41,182 nucleotides of DNA, from NCBI GenBank assembly GCA_030841185.1, contig JAVEDB010000024.1, positions 1-41,182 on the forward strand. The letters are read 5' to 3'. The notes below the pieces were generated by a model. The model was not told the origin of the DNA. It saw only the letters and a program-made list of their open reading frames with translations, and ran no database searches. Source of the stretch: Actinomycetota bacterium. Lineage in GTDB: Bacteria > Actinomycetota > Actinomycetes > JACCUZ01. A program made the position numbers and the translations under genes. This document shows, piece by piece, positions 1 to 7,954 of this stretch; within the stretch, counting starts at the first letter, position 1; each line of letters starts with the position of its first letter.

Positions 1-2
1 AC

Positions 3-1202
3 GCCGACGAGACCTCGGCACGGACGCAGGCCAGGATCCGCGCCAAGCGCGACATCACCGTCGAGCCCAAGACCCAGGTGGCTGACTTCGAGGAGTACAC
101 CTGGCTCTACGAGGAGTCCTGGTCGGACCGGCAGGTCCGCTGGCTGTTCTCCACACTCCCGACCTCGATGATCTTCGACGACCACGACGTGCGCGACGAC
201 TGGAACACCTCACACGAGTGGCGCAAGGAGATGCAGCGCACCTCGTGGTGGGAGGAGCGGATCGTCGGCGGTCTCTCGTCGTACTGGGTCTACCAACACC
301 TGGGGAACCTCTCGCCCAAGTCCCTGGAGTCCGACGAGATCTACCAGCGGGTGCGCGACTACGACGGCGACGCGGTGCAGCTGCTGCGAGAGTTCGCCGC
401 AGGTGCCGACCGGGAAGCCGACGGTGCGAAGGGTGCGCAGTGGTCCTACCGGCGCGACTTCTGCGACGTTCGGCTGCTGGTCATCGACTCCCGGTGCGGC
501 CGGGTCCTCGAGGGCGCCCGGTCGATGGTTTCGGAGAAGGAGTTCCGCTGGATCGAGGATCAGGTGGCGGGCGACTACGACCACCTCGTCGTCGGGACCT
601 CGCTGCCCTGGTTGCTGGCCCGTGCGCTGCACGACATCGAGTCCTGGGACGAGGAGCTCGCCGGTGGGTCACGCGGACCGCGACTGGCGCGGTTCGGGGA
701 ATGGCTGCGGCGGGCCGCGGACCTCGAGCACTGGGCCGCGTTCCGCGTGTCGTTCGACCGGCTCACGCACCTGCTGGCCTGCGTGGGGCGTGGGGACCAT
801 GCCGGCTCGGGTGGCAAGCCGCCGGCGACGGTGTGCGTGCTGTCGGGCGACGTGCACCACGCATACGCCTCGAAGGTGCACTACGACCCTTCGGTCCGCT
901 CGAAGGTCTACCAGCTGACGTGTTCGCCGTTTCACAACTACGTGCCGCTGGCCATGAAGGTCGCGTTCCGGATCTCGTGGACCCGACTCGCCGAGCGGAC
1001 GACGCGGTTCCTGCTCGGCCGGGTGTCGAAGGTGCCGCCGCTGGACATCGAGTGGACCCGCATGTGCGGGCCCTTCTTCGGCGACCAGATCGCCACGCTG
1101 ACCTTGGACGGCCGCACCGCGCGGGTCAGTTTCGAGCAGGCCGGGGTGGACCGCAACGGCGAGCCGCAGCTGACACCGCAGGCGTCGATCCCGTTGACCT
1201 GA
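3..1202 (+). CDS. PhoD-like metallophosphatase, 5' truncated by window edge
   Basis: The frame is open from base 3 with no stop upstream of the GTG at 78, so the listed 374-aa ORF is only the C-terminal part of a longer protein. It carries metal-site blocks of the PhoD/PhoD-like phosphatase superfamily: IFDDHDVRDDWN near the beginning of the visible part and LSGDVHHAYAS toward the end. PhoD-like enzymes are calcium/iron-dependent phosphodiesterases or alkaline phosphatases acting on phosphate esters. Secretion cannot be judged because the N terminus is missing. The next gene (VOC) is convergent and ends 7 bases downstream. The family assignment is secure; the substrate is not known. Confidence 0.85.
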   Translation, partial: ADETSARTQARIRAKRDITVEPKTQVADFEEYTWLYEESWSDRQVRWLFSTLPTSMIFDDHDVRDDWNTSHEWRKEMQRTSWWEERIVGGLSSYWVYQHLGNLSPKSLESDEIYQRVRDYDGDAVQLLREFAAGADREADGAKGAQWSYRRDFCDVRLLVIDSRCGRVLEGARSMVSEKEFRWIEDQVAGDYDHLVVGTSLPWLLARALHDIESWDEELAGGSRGPRLARFGEWLRRAADLEHWAAFRVSFDRLTHLLACVGRGDHAGSGGKPPATVCVLSGDVHHAYASKVHYDPSVRSKVYQLTCSPFHNYVPLAMKVAFRISWTRLAERTTRFLLGRVSKVPPLDIEWTRMCGPFFGDQIATLTLDGRTARVSFEQAGVDRNGEPQLTPQASIPLT

Positions 1203-1208
1203 CGCGGC

Positions 1209-1841
1209 TTAGTCGATGCGCACCGAGCCGTTCGACGTCCGGAAGTGCACGGCCGACACGCCCGGGTGGTCGCCGTCGACCCACTCGATGTCGATGTCCT
1301 GAGCCTCCAGCGGTGACCCGAGCCACGCGCTGACCGCATCGGCATCGCCACAGATCTCCATCCGCTCGATGACCGCCGCGGCGGTGCCGCCGCCCCCCGG
1401 GTGGCTCGTCGCGGGATCGTCCCACTGGATGAAAAACGGCAGCGCGGGGTCGTCGAGGACCTCGAGCACCCCGACCTGCCGCCAGCGCAGGTCCACGCCG
1501 TCGGGCCGGCGCCGGTGCCCCTCGATCGACTCGCGGCCGAGCCGGCGCTCGATCGGCCGGATGTCGTCGACGGAGACGACCCAGGCCAGCCAGCCCCCGC
1601 CGCTCGCCGTACGGGCCTTGACCGCCTGCCCGAAGGGCGCCTTGTCGGCGGCCGGGTGGTCGAGGGCGCCCACCACCTCGAGGTAGACGCCGCCGACGAG
1701 CGGCAGGATGAAGTTGCGGGTCCCGAACCGCGGGTGCATCCCGCCATCGCTGAACCCCGCTCCGAGCGCCGCTCCGAGCCGTTGGGCTGCCTCGGCCAGA
1801 CCTTCGGGTCCGGCGGCGTAGGAGATGTGGTCGAGACGCAC
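1209..1841 (-). CDS. VOC (glyoxalase-like) domain protein
   Basis: A protein of about 210 aa beginning LDHISYAAGPEGL, the typical first strand of the glyoxalase-like/VOC fold, with GGVYLEVVGAL and a C-terminal half that repeats the fold (VSAVHFRTSNGSVRID). VOC proteins bind a metal in a paired beta-alpha-beta barrel and include dioxygenases, isomerases and resistance proteins; no specific activity can be assigned. The ORF track starts at a TTG (1913) that overlaps the preceding GNAT gene. The GTG at 1841 fits the family N terminus better, although neither start has a clear Shine-Dalgarno. Same strand as the GNAT and HisC genes, 43 bases after the GNAT stop, so probably the last gene of that operon. 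Confidence 0.75.
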   Translation of the reverse strand: MRLDHISYAAGPEGLAEAAQRLGAALGAGFSDGGMHPRFGTRNFILPLVGGVYLEVVGALDHPAADKAPFGQAVKARTASGGGWLAWVVSVDDIRPIERRLGRESIEGHRRRPDGVDLRWRQVGVLEVLDDPALPFFIQWDDPATSHPGGGGTAAAVIERMEICGDADAVSAWLGSPLEAQDIDIEWVDGDHPGVSAVHFRTSNGSVRID

Positions 1842-1884
1842 CCGCGCATTGTTGCCGTCGCTGTCGCCGGACCCGTCGGTGGGG

Positions 1885-2397
1885 TCAGCTTGCGCGGCGT
1901 ACCGAGTAGACAACGTGCGGCAGATCCGCGTGCACGGCGTCGCGCAGGTAGCTCATGCGCAGCCGGTGCATCACCGCGAGCGATGCCGCGTTGAACGGCT
2001 GGGTGAACGCGACGATCTCATCCAGCCCGAGGTCGTTCCAGCCGAGCTCCAGGCCGGCCCGGCCCATCTCGGTGGCGAAGCCGTTGCCCCACTGCGCGGG
2101 CACCAGGCACCAGCCCACTTCGACGACATCGGTGCCCTCGAGCAGCGTGTGCTGGATGCCACCGCGGCCGACGAACGCGCCGTCGTCGATCCGGTACGCC
2201 GCCCAGAGGCCGAACCCGTCGTCGGCCCACCGTTGCGCGTGGATGCGGGTGCGCTCCTCGGCGTAGGCCCGGTCGCGTACACCGCCCATCGTCGCGCCGA
2301 CCAGTGGGTCGGCCAGCATCGCGGCCAGGTCGTCGAGATGGTCCAGGCTGAACGGCTCGAGTCGGAGCCGCTCGGTCGTGGCGACTCCTGCGCTCAC
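1885..2397 (-). CDS. GNAT family N-acetyltransferase
   Basis: A 170-aa RimJ/RimL-type GNAT. It opens [21 protein letters not shown], has the acetyl-CoA region [21 protein letters not shown] (an unusual GNGFA version of the Q/RxxGxG/A loop) and ends with the C-terminal strands containing [13 protein letters not shown]. It probably acetylates an amino group on a small molecule or a protein N terminus. The ORF track lists a 368-aa ORF, but the upstream part is a shadow of hisC. The GTG at 2397 overlaps the hisC stop in a GTGA, indicating translational coupling and a shared mRNA. Substrate unknown. Confidence 0.85.
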   Translation of the reverse strand: MSAGVATTERLRLEPFSLDHLDDLAAMLADPLVGATMGGVRDRAYAEERTRIHAQRWADDGFGLWAAYRIDDGAFVGRGGIQHTLLEGTDVVEVGWCLVPAQWGNGFATEMGRAGLELGWNDLGLDEIVAFTQPFNAASLAVMHRLRMSYLRDAVHADLPHVVYSVRRAS

Positions 2398-3470
2398 GCG
2401 AACCCGGCCGCAACCTGCAGGAAGATGTCGTTGGCCGGCGTCTCGCCGATGGTCACCCGGGCGCCCTCGCCGTCGAACGGGCGCACGACGACGCCGGCCT
2501 GCTCGCAGGCCGCCGCGAACTCGGTGGTCCGGTCGCCGAGGCGCAGCCACACGAAGTTGGCCTCCGATGCCGGCAGCGTCCAGCCCTGGTCGCGCAGAGC
2601 GTCGTACACGCGCGAGCGCTCCTTGACCAGTGCCTCGACGCGTTCGAGCAGCTCGTCCTCGGCCTGCAGGGACGCGGTGGCCGCGCGCTGAGCGACGCTG
2701 CTCACGCCGAACGGGACGGCGGTCTTGCGCAGCGCCGCTGCGACGGGGTCGTGGGCGACGGCGAAACCGACGCGCAGTCCGGCCAGCCCGTAGGCCTTGG
2801 AGAACGTGCGTAGCACCGCGACGTTGGGACGGTCGCGGTAGACGTCGAGTGCATCGGGCACGTCCGGGTCGCGGACGAACTCGCGGTAGGCCTCGTCGAT
2901 GACGACGAGGATGTCGCGAGGCACGGCGTCGAGGAAACGCTCGAGCTCGTCGCGGCGGATCGCGGTGCCGGTGGGGTTGTTCGGCGAGCACAGCAGGATC
3001 AGCCGGGTCTTGTCGGAGATCGCGGCGAGCATCGCGTCGAGGTCATGCCGCTCGCCCGACGTGAGCGGCACCTTGACCGACGTCGCACCGGAGATCTGCA
3101 CGATGATGGGGTACGCCTCGAAGGACCGCCACGCGTAGATGACCTCGTCGCCATCCGCGGCAGTGGCCTGGACCACCTGCTGCAGGACGCCGACGGATCC
3201 GGTGCCCGTCGCGATGTGCGACTCCGGCACATCGAAGCGGGCCGCGATCGCCGCCATGAGACCGGTCGCGAACATGTCGGGATAGCGGTTGAACGACTCC
3301 GCCTCGGCCCGCACCACCTCGAGCACCGACGGCAGTGGCGGGTAGGGGTTCTCGTTGGACGAGATCTTGTACGCCGGCGCGCCGGCCTGCGACGAAGCCG
3401 CACGGCCGGGCTTGTACGACGGCACGCCCTCGAGCGAGCTACGCAGTCGCGGAGTAGTGCCGTCAGTCAT
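2394..3470 (-). CDS. hisC: Histidinol-phosphate / aromatic aminotransferase (HisC/Pat type)
   Basis: A 358-aa PLP-dependent class I/II aminotransferase. Visible hallmarks are SSNENPYPP near residue 38, SPNNPTG (about 162-168), VIDEAYREF (about 190-197) and the PLP-lysine block [14 protein letters not shown] with Lys225. This matches HisC and its actinobacterial paralogue Pat (phenylalanine/aromatic aminotransferase); motifs alone do not separate them. HisC converts imidazole-acetol phosphate to histidinol phosphate in histidine synthesis. There are no other his genes nearby, so the Pat role or a second HisC copy is quite possible. First gene of a three-gene minus-strand run (hisC, GNAT, VOC), with the GNAT coupled by GTGA. 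Confidence 0.85.
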   Translation of the reverse strand: MTDGTTPRLRSSLEGVPSYKPGRAASSQAGAPAYKISSNENPYPPLPSVLEVVRAEAESFNRYPDMFATGLMAAIAARFDVPESHIATGTGSVGVLQQVVQATAADGDEVIYAWRSFEAYPIIVQISGATSVKVPLTSGERHDLDAMLAAISDKTRLILLCSPNNPTGTAIRRDELERFLDAVPRDILVVIDEAYREFVRDPDVPDALDVYRDRPNVAVLRTFSKAYGLAGLRVGFAVAHDPVAAALRKTAVPFGVSSVAQRAATASLQAEDELLERVEALVKERSRVYDALRDQGWTLPASEANFVWLRLGDRTTEFAAACEQAGVVVRPFDGEGARVTIGETPANDIFLQVAAGFA

Positions 3471-3507
3471 GCCCGCAGCCTAAGTGCAGCCCGTCGCGGC
3501 GAGCGGC

Positions 3508-4083
3508 TCAGCCAGCAGAGGGCAACGCCACGAGGCAGAGACGCGGATCCTCGTGGTAGCGCGCCACCAGGTCAGCGGTCGCGCGGTCGAGGCGGGTGTG
3601 CAGTGCCTCGCGGTAGGACGACAGGACGCTCTCGGCGTTGGCCAGCCCGGCGAACAGTGCCGCGCGTTCAGCGTCGTCGAGCTCGTCGACCCCACTCGCC
3701 CACAGCTCCGGAAGTTTCGGCAGGATCGGTATCCCGCCGTCGGGGTGCAACATCAGCACGACCTGCCGCCCGCCCAAGGCCCGCTCCTCGGTGAGGACGC
3801 GCCGGACCGCGTCATGGTCTCCGGGTCGGCTGTCCGCACGGAGCAGGTCGCGCCGGCCCTGGACCAGGCGGCGCCAGTACGACGCGCGCAGTTCCTCGTC
3901 GAGCAGCGTGCGCCGGTAGGCGCGCAGCCGGTCCAGCGTCATGTGGTCGAGCTCCGGGCAGCGCTGCGGACGGGTCTGCCCGACGCTCGTCCGGACCGGC
4001 GGGACCGGCACGGGGGTCGTCGGTACGCCGGGGACCCTCGTCAGGGCGCGAGGAGGTGGGGGCGACGGTTCCGCGCTGGGCAT
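3508..4083 (-). CDS. rsiG: RsiG-like c-di-GMP-responsive anti-sigma factor homologue
   Basis: Seen: a 191-aa soluble protein with a Pro-rich N terminus and two helical blocks, each carrying the RsiG signature spacing. The first, E64-S68-R71-Q75-D79 (ELRASYWRRLVQGRRD), fits E(X)3S(X)2R(X)3Q(X)3D exactly. The second, E151-S155-R158-H162-D166, has His in place of Gln. Known: in Streptomyces, RsiG holds the sigma factor WhiG when loaded with a c-di-GMP dimer; the two motif helices form an antiparallel coiled coil. Inferred: this protein binds c-di-GMP and restrains a WhiG/FliA-type sigma encoded elsewhere. The ATG at 4083 is preferred to the GTG at 4146 because third-position GC is clearly lower in between. 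No sigma gene is adjacent. Confidence 0.75.
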   Translation of the reverse strand: MPSAEPSPPPPRALTRVPGVPTTPVPVPPVRTSVGQTRPQRCPELDHMTLDRLRAYRRTLLDEELRASYWRRLVQGRRDLLRADSRPGDHDAVRRVLTEERALGGRQVVLMLHPDGGIPILPKLPELWASGVDELDDAERAALFAGLANAESVLSSYREALHTRLDRATADLVARYHEDPRLCLVALPSAG

Positions 4084-4245
4084 CGAGCTAATGGCTGCCA
4101 CGTTCCACCCATCGACCTGCGCCGTACGTCGCTTGATCACTCTCACCCGAAGGGACGTAGCTTGTGACCGATCGGAGACCTCCCTCGCACGGAAGGTGAC
4201 CGCGGTCGCGACCTGGCCGGTGCCGTCCCGACCGTCGTGTCTCGC

Positions 4246-7200
4246 CTAGCTCTGGGCCATGTCGACGAAGCGGGAGTAGTGGCCCTGGAACGCGACCGTG
4301 ATCGTCGCGGTCGGCCCGTTGCGGTGCTTGGCGACGATGAAGTCGGCCTCCCCCGCCCGGGGCGACTCGCGCTCGTAGAGCTCCTCGCGGTGCAGCAGCA
4401 CCACCATGTCGGCGTCCTGCTCGATCGAGTTGTGCACCGCGACGCCGTCCGCGACGAAGTTGTGCGTGCCGGGAACGGTGGCGTCGAAGACGTCCTGCTC
4501 CCCAAGACTCGTGATGGAAACTACGCAGTCCCAGAGGACGTCGTTGGTGGCGGTGATCTCCAGGTCGGACTGCGCGAGGGTCGCGGCGAGCTCACCCAGC
4601 ACTGCACGGGGGCGCTCCTCGTCGAGGACCGCGACCGCACCGGCAGCGGTGTCGCCGGCAGGCTGATCACCGGCGTCGGCAGCCGCGAAACCGTGACGGA
4701 GGTGCGACGGGCGGTGCTCGAAGAGCCGGTGCACCTTCGTCCACACCTCGTCCTGGGGCCGGGACCGCTGACCACGGACGGAGGTCTCGGCGAGCACCCG
4801 ACGCAGCATCCGTGCCGCCTGGAGGCCGGGGAACCCGATCTCCTGGAGGAAGCGTCGCTGGTCGTCGGTCTCGGCGATCTCGACCGAGTCGCCGCGGATC
4901 GTGACCGAGATGCCGAACCGGAGCAGCAACCGGGCGACCGTCTCCGCGAGCGCTCGGTCACCGGCCGCGAGTGCGATCACTCCGCGGCCCTGGCTGTCGG
5001 CGTCGACGACACCCCGGTCCTGCCAGAGGTGCCATAGCAGCAGCGAGATCTGACGCTTGGGCAGCTGCGCGACCTCGTCCGGGAGTGCTGGTGCGCCCCG
5101 GAGAGCGGCGACGTCGGCGTCGGCCCAGCCGTCGACGGTCTCGAGTGGCGCCGGGAGGTGACGCGGCACGGCAACCCGGGAGCCGGGTCGCAGCTCTCCC
5201 AACGGCCGCCACCCGGCGTACGTGAGGAAGGGGTGGTTGGCGGTCGCCTGCACGGACTTGCCCGACGCGAGGGTCAGGGCGAAGACCTCCTTGCGTCCGC
5301 TGGGGAACACCGACGTCATCGTGCGCGGCCGGTAGCGCAGCTTCTCGTCGAGGGACCAGACCGGGATGTCGCGTGCGCCAGCCGCGAGCAGCTCGCCGAG
5401 CGTCACCCGCGCGCCGGTGTCCGCCCGGGTCACGTACGTCGACGCCGGCAGACACCCGGACTCGCGAAGGTCGGACATCTGCGGCTTCTTGTCGGTGCGC
5501 TGCTCGGACGCACGGTTGAGCTGCGAGATGGCGATGACGGGCACTTCGAGCTCCTTGGCGAGCAGCTTGAGCGCCCGGGAGAACTCCGACACCTCCTGCT
5601 GCCGGCTCTCCACCCGCTTGCCGCTGGACATCAGCTGGAGGTAGTCGATGACGACGAGCTTGAGGTCGTGGCGCTGCTTGAGCCGGCGGCACTTGGCCCG
5701 GATCTCCATCATCGACATGTTCGGTGAGTCGTCGATGAACAGCGGCGCGTTGGACACCTCGCCCATCCGGCGGGCGAGACGGGTCCAGTCGTCGTCGGTC
5801 AGCTTGCCGGTGCGCATGTGGTGCAGCGGCACCCGAGCCTCGGCCGAGAGCAGTCGCATGGTGATCTCGTTGCGGCTCATCTCCAGCGAGAAGATGCAGG
5901 TCGCAAGCTGGTGCTTGATTGCCGCTGACCGCGCCACATCCAGCCCGAGCGTGGAGTTGTGTGTCGGAATCATGGTGGGGCCGGCGAGGTAGAGGTGCTC
6001 CGCGTTGTCGACCTCAACGCAACGGACCGGCACGTTCGTGATGCGTCGAACGGCGATGATGTTTCTCGAACCGATCTTGACGCTCCTACCGGAGCGACGT
6101 TCCTTGTGGACCAACCGCTTCCGCGGTAGCCGGAACACGTCGTCGTTGGTCGAGAACGTCAGCGTGTAAGCGATCGACGAAGACTCTCGCCGGCCCTTTA
6201 CGCACTTGGTGCTGAGGCCGCACTTGTAACCGAGGCTGACGATGAGCTCACGGGTGTTCATCGCGAGCCGTTCGCAGGTGACCGCGAACTGCACGGATCC
6301 ACCAGCCGTCACGGTGCCATCCGTGTCCAGCAGCCCCGCAAGAAGGTCCCGACGCTGCCGCTCGGATGCCCGCAGGTAGACGGCCGGGATGTGCTTGTTC
6401 CCAAGAAGGCCCAGGGTCCGCAGCAGGCCTTGATCGTCCAGACCCGTGCCCGCGCTCACCCGAAGGCCTTCGGCCTCGATGTACATAGCGATCTCGGGGT
6501 CCGCACTGGTGAACCGAGCACCCGAGGAATGCCCGTCACCCAGCCACACCCCGAGGGCGTAGGGAGCCAACGGCAGAGGAACCTCAGGGAGCCCGAGTGG
6601 TGCCGCGTTCTTGACGCTGTGGTTGAGGCGCTTGTCGCCCGTGCCGAGTCGCAGCGTGCGGGCGATCTCCTCCGTGGTCTTGACCGAGGCGAAGGTGCGC
6701 TGCGATCGATAGCCGTTGTAACCCACGAGAGCCGCCTGTGCCGACTTCCGCGACGCCCTGGTGTCCGTCAGCCAGCCGTGCTCGCCGTCGGCGACGATCG
6801 TGGTGCCGTCGGAGAAGACGACCTCGTAGCAGCGTCGGTCCTCCAGCACGGGCGTCGCCGCGATGACGGTCGTGGGGAGGCCGTCGGCGCCCAGCAACCG
6901 GTCGCCGACCCGAACCTCGCCCATCGTGGTCCAGCCCTCGGGCGTAGCAAGCGGGGTGTCCAACGCCAATGCCTTGCCCACGGCCGGTCGAGCCGCCACG
7001 ACGATCATCTGTCCGGGGTGCAGACCGTTGGTCAGCTCGTCGAAGTCGGCGAACCCCGTCGGCACCCCGACCATCTCGCCGCCGCGCGAGCCGATCGCCT
7101 CGATCTCGTCGAGCGTGCCCTCCATGATCGCGGAGAGCGGCAGGTAGTCCTCGGACGTACGCCGGTCGGTGACCGCGTAGACCTCGGCCTGCGCCGCATC

Positions 7201-7650
7201 CACGACGTCGTCGGCGTCACCGTCACCGGTGAACCCCATCTGCACGATCTTCGTGCCGGCCTCGATGAGCCGCCGCAGGATCGCGGTCTCGCGCACGATC
7301 CGCGCGTAGTAGCCGGCGTTGGCCGCGGTGGGTACCGACGAGATCAGGGTGTGCAGGTAGGGACCACCACCCACCCGGCCCAGCTCACCGCGCTTCTGCA
7401 GCTCGGCCGCGACGGTCACCGCGTCGGCGGGCTCACCGCGGCCGTAGAGGTCGAGGACCGCCTCGTAGACCAGCTCGTGCGCGGGACGGTAGAAGTCGTG
7501 GCCGCGGACCACCTCGACCACGTCGGCGATGGCGTCCTTGGACAGCAGCATGCCGCCGAGCACCGACTGCTCGGCGATGAGGTCCTGGGGAGGCGTGCGC
7601 TCGAACTGCGCGGTCGTCGGCGCCGCGCTCGGGAACTCAGCCACGCTCAC
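4246..7650 (-). CDS. dnaB: Replicative DNA helicase DnaB with two inteins
   Basis: The hexameric 5'-3' helicase of the replication fork. The 1134-aa precursor splices to about 453 aa, a normal DnaB length: N-terminal primase-interaction domain (FERTPPQDLIAEQSVLGGML onward), linker, then a RecA-like motor. Intein 1 occupies residues 227-565 and interrupts Walker A (ARPAVGK/STLGLD). Intein 2 occupies 733-1074 and sits at DLRESG/SIEQDADMV. Both must be removed for ATP binding. The GTG at 7650 is chosen because of the AGAAGG Shine-Dalgarno upstream and the family N terminus; the ORF track runs further up to 7887 through non-coding sequence. The MATE gene is divergent, about 300 bases away. Confidence 0.95.
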   Translation of the reverse strand: MSVAEFPSAAPTTAQFERTPPQDLIAEQSVLGGMLLSKDAIADVVEVVRGHDFYRPAHELVYEAVLDLYGRGEPADAVTVAAELQKRGELGRVGGGPYLHTLISSVPTAANAGYYARIVRETAILRRLIEAGTKIVQMGFTGDGDADDVVDAAQAEVYAVTDRRTSEDYLPLSAIMEGTLDEIEAIGSRGGEMVGVPTGFADFDELTNGLHPGQMIVVAARPAVGKALALDTPLATPEGWTTMGEVRVGDRLLGADGLPTTVIAATPVLEDRRCYEVVFSDGTTIVADGEHGWLTDTRASRKSAQAALVGYNGYRSQRTFASVKTTEEIARTLRLGTGDKRLNHSVKNAAPLGLPEVPLPLAPYALGVWLGDGHSSGARFTSADPEIAMYIEAEGLRVSAGTGLDDQGLLRTLGLLGNKHIPAVYLRASERQRRDLLAGLLDTDGTVTAGGSVQFAVTCERLAMNTRELIVSLGYKCGLSTKCVKGRRESSSIAYTLTFSTNDDVFRLPRKRLVHKERRSGRSVKIGSRNIIAVRRITNVPVRCVEVDNAEHLYLAGPTMIPTHNSTLGLDVARSAAIKHQLATCIFSLEMSRNEITMRLLSAEARVPLHHMRTGKLTDDDWTRLARRMGEVSNAPLFIDDSPNMSMMEIRAKCRRLKQRHDLKLVVIDYLQLMSSGKRVESRQQEVSEFSRALKLLAKELEVPVIAISQLNRASEQRTDKKPQMSDLRESGCLPASTYVTRADTGARVTLGELLAAGARDIPVWSLDEKLRYRPRTMTSVFPSGRKEVFALTLASGKSVQATANHPFLTYAGWRPLGELRPGSRVAVPRHLPAPLETVDGWADADVAALRGAPALPDEVAQLPKRQISLLLWHLWQDRGVVDADSQGRGVIALAAGDRALAETVARLLLRFGISVTIRGDSVEIAETDDQRRFLQEIGFPGLQAARMLRRVLAETSVRGQRSRPQDEVWTKVHRLFEHRPSHLRHGFAAADAGDQPAGDTAAGAVAVLDEERPRAVLGELAATLAQSDLEITATNDVLWDCVVSITSLGEQDVFDATVPGTHNFVADGVAVHNSIEQDADMVVLLHREELYERESPRAGEADFIVAKHRNGPTATITVAFQGHYSRFVDMAQS
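4429..5454 (-). other. Intein 2 in DnaB: class 1 (Cys1), degenerate insert
   Basis: A 342-residue insert between DLRESG and SIEQDADMV, the site used by the Synechocystis DnaB intein. Splicing residues are all present: Cys1 (CLPASTYV), block B T71-A-N-H74, block F VFDATVPGTHNFVADG, terminal His-Asn, and +1 Ser. The central ~200 residues (LPKRQISLLLWHLWQDRG and onward) show no intact LAGLIDADG acid motif. The homing endonuclease therefore appears degenerate or replaced. Codon use looks host-like, suggesting a long-resident intein in contrast to intein 1. Confidence 0.92.
5956..6972 (-). other. Intein 1 in DnaB: class 3 (WCT) with LAGLIDADG endonuclease
   Basis: A 339-residue in-frame insert between Lys of Walker A (GK) and Ser (STLGLD). 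It begins with Ala (ALALDTPLATPEGW), not Cys/Ser. It has W67 two residues after the block B His (GEHGW), a Cys at block F (RCVEV, C318) and Thr before the terminal His-Asn (PTHN). Ala1 plus this W-C-T set is the signature of class 3 inteins, first described from mycobacteriophage Bethlehem DnaB, where the block F Cys is the first nucleophile. The middle carries two DOD motifs, GVWLGDGHS and LAGLLDTDGTV, so the homing endonuclease looks intact. Hand-counted GC over 6001-6240 is about 60%, lower than the neighbouring extein. Confidence 0.92.
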
Positions 7651-7822
7651 TGCTTGCTCACCTTCTTCCCCCCGCGCCGTCGGCCGTGCCGTTGTCCCCA
7701 GTGGTACCGGCCGCCACCCACAAGACGTACCGACAGCGGGCTGACCGTAGGTCCCGCGAGCACGCGACTCAACTGAGCCTGTGGACGGAGAGGGGGACGG
7801 GCTGTGAGGCCGGCGCGGCGCC

Positions 7823-7846
7823 CCTGTGCACGCGCCTGTGCACGCG
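7823..7846. repeat. 12-bp tandem duplication
   Basis: The unit CCTGTGCACGCG occurs twice head to tail with no mismatch, and a third partial unit (GCTGTG) follows. It lies in the non-coding region between dnaB and the MATE gene. It could be a protein-binding repeat or a simple replication-slippage duplication. Confidence 0.85.
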
Positions 7847-7902
7847 GCTGTGAATTGCCGGGCGATCGACACCGGACCCACGCTCACCAGGTGGGCGGAC
7901 GC

Positions 7903-7923
7903 TCGTCCACGGCCTGTGGACGA
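7903..7923. promoter_or_regulatory. Palindrome upstream of MATE promoter
   Basis: TCGTCCAC-GGCCT-GTGGACGA is a perfect 8-bp inverted repeat with a 5-base centre. It ends 20 bases before the putative -10 of the MATE gene, so it would cover the -35 zone. It looks like an operator for an unidentified regulator. The right half also resembles a DnaA box (one mismatch to TTGTCCACA on the reverse strand). Confidence 0.5.
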
Positions 7924-7942
7924 AAGAAAGTTTGCGCCCCTC

Positions 7943-7954
7943 TACCCTCGGCGC
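7943..7954 (+). promoter_or_regulatory. Leaderless -10 for MATE gene
   Basis: TACCCT followed by CGGCGC and then the GTG start. The 6-base gap places the transcription start on or next to the GTG, and no Shine-Dalgarno is present. This arrangement is common in actinobacteria. Confidence 0.55.

Larger units (their letters stand above)
7651..7954. other. dnaB-MATE divergent intergenic region
   Basis: About 300 bases with no gene. It holds the dnaB Shine-Dalgarno, an exact 12-bp tandem duplication, an 8-bp palindrome next to the MATE promoter, and several partial DnaA-box-like words: TTGTCCCCA near 7690, CCGTCCACA (reverse strand) near 7780, and TCGTCCACA (reverse strand) ending near 7915. None is a perfect TTGTCCACA. 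The ORF-track extensions of dnaB (to 7887) and MATE (from 7804/7826) both run through this region and are not believed. Confidence 0.6.

Noticed and set aside
1209-1913. TTG start at 1913 for the VOC gene
   Set aside because: No Shine-Dalgarno, 29-base overlap with the GNAT gene and a non-family N-terminal extension; GTG at 1841 fits better.
6391-7776. 461-aa plus-strand ORF opposite dnaB
   Set aside because: It is antisense to dnaB and intein 1; the opposite strand encodes conserved DnaB and intein motifs. Long shadow ORFs are expected at this GC.
7826-7954. Upstream extension of the MATE ORF
   Set aside because: Covers the 12-bp tandem repeat and a palindrome, lacks family similarity, and a leaderless promoter points to the GTG at 7955.
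7651-7954. oriC at the DnaA-box-like cluster
   Set aside because: No perfect boxes, no AT-rich unwinding element, and the expected rpmH-dnaA-dnaN genes are not here.
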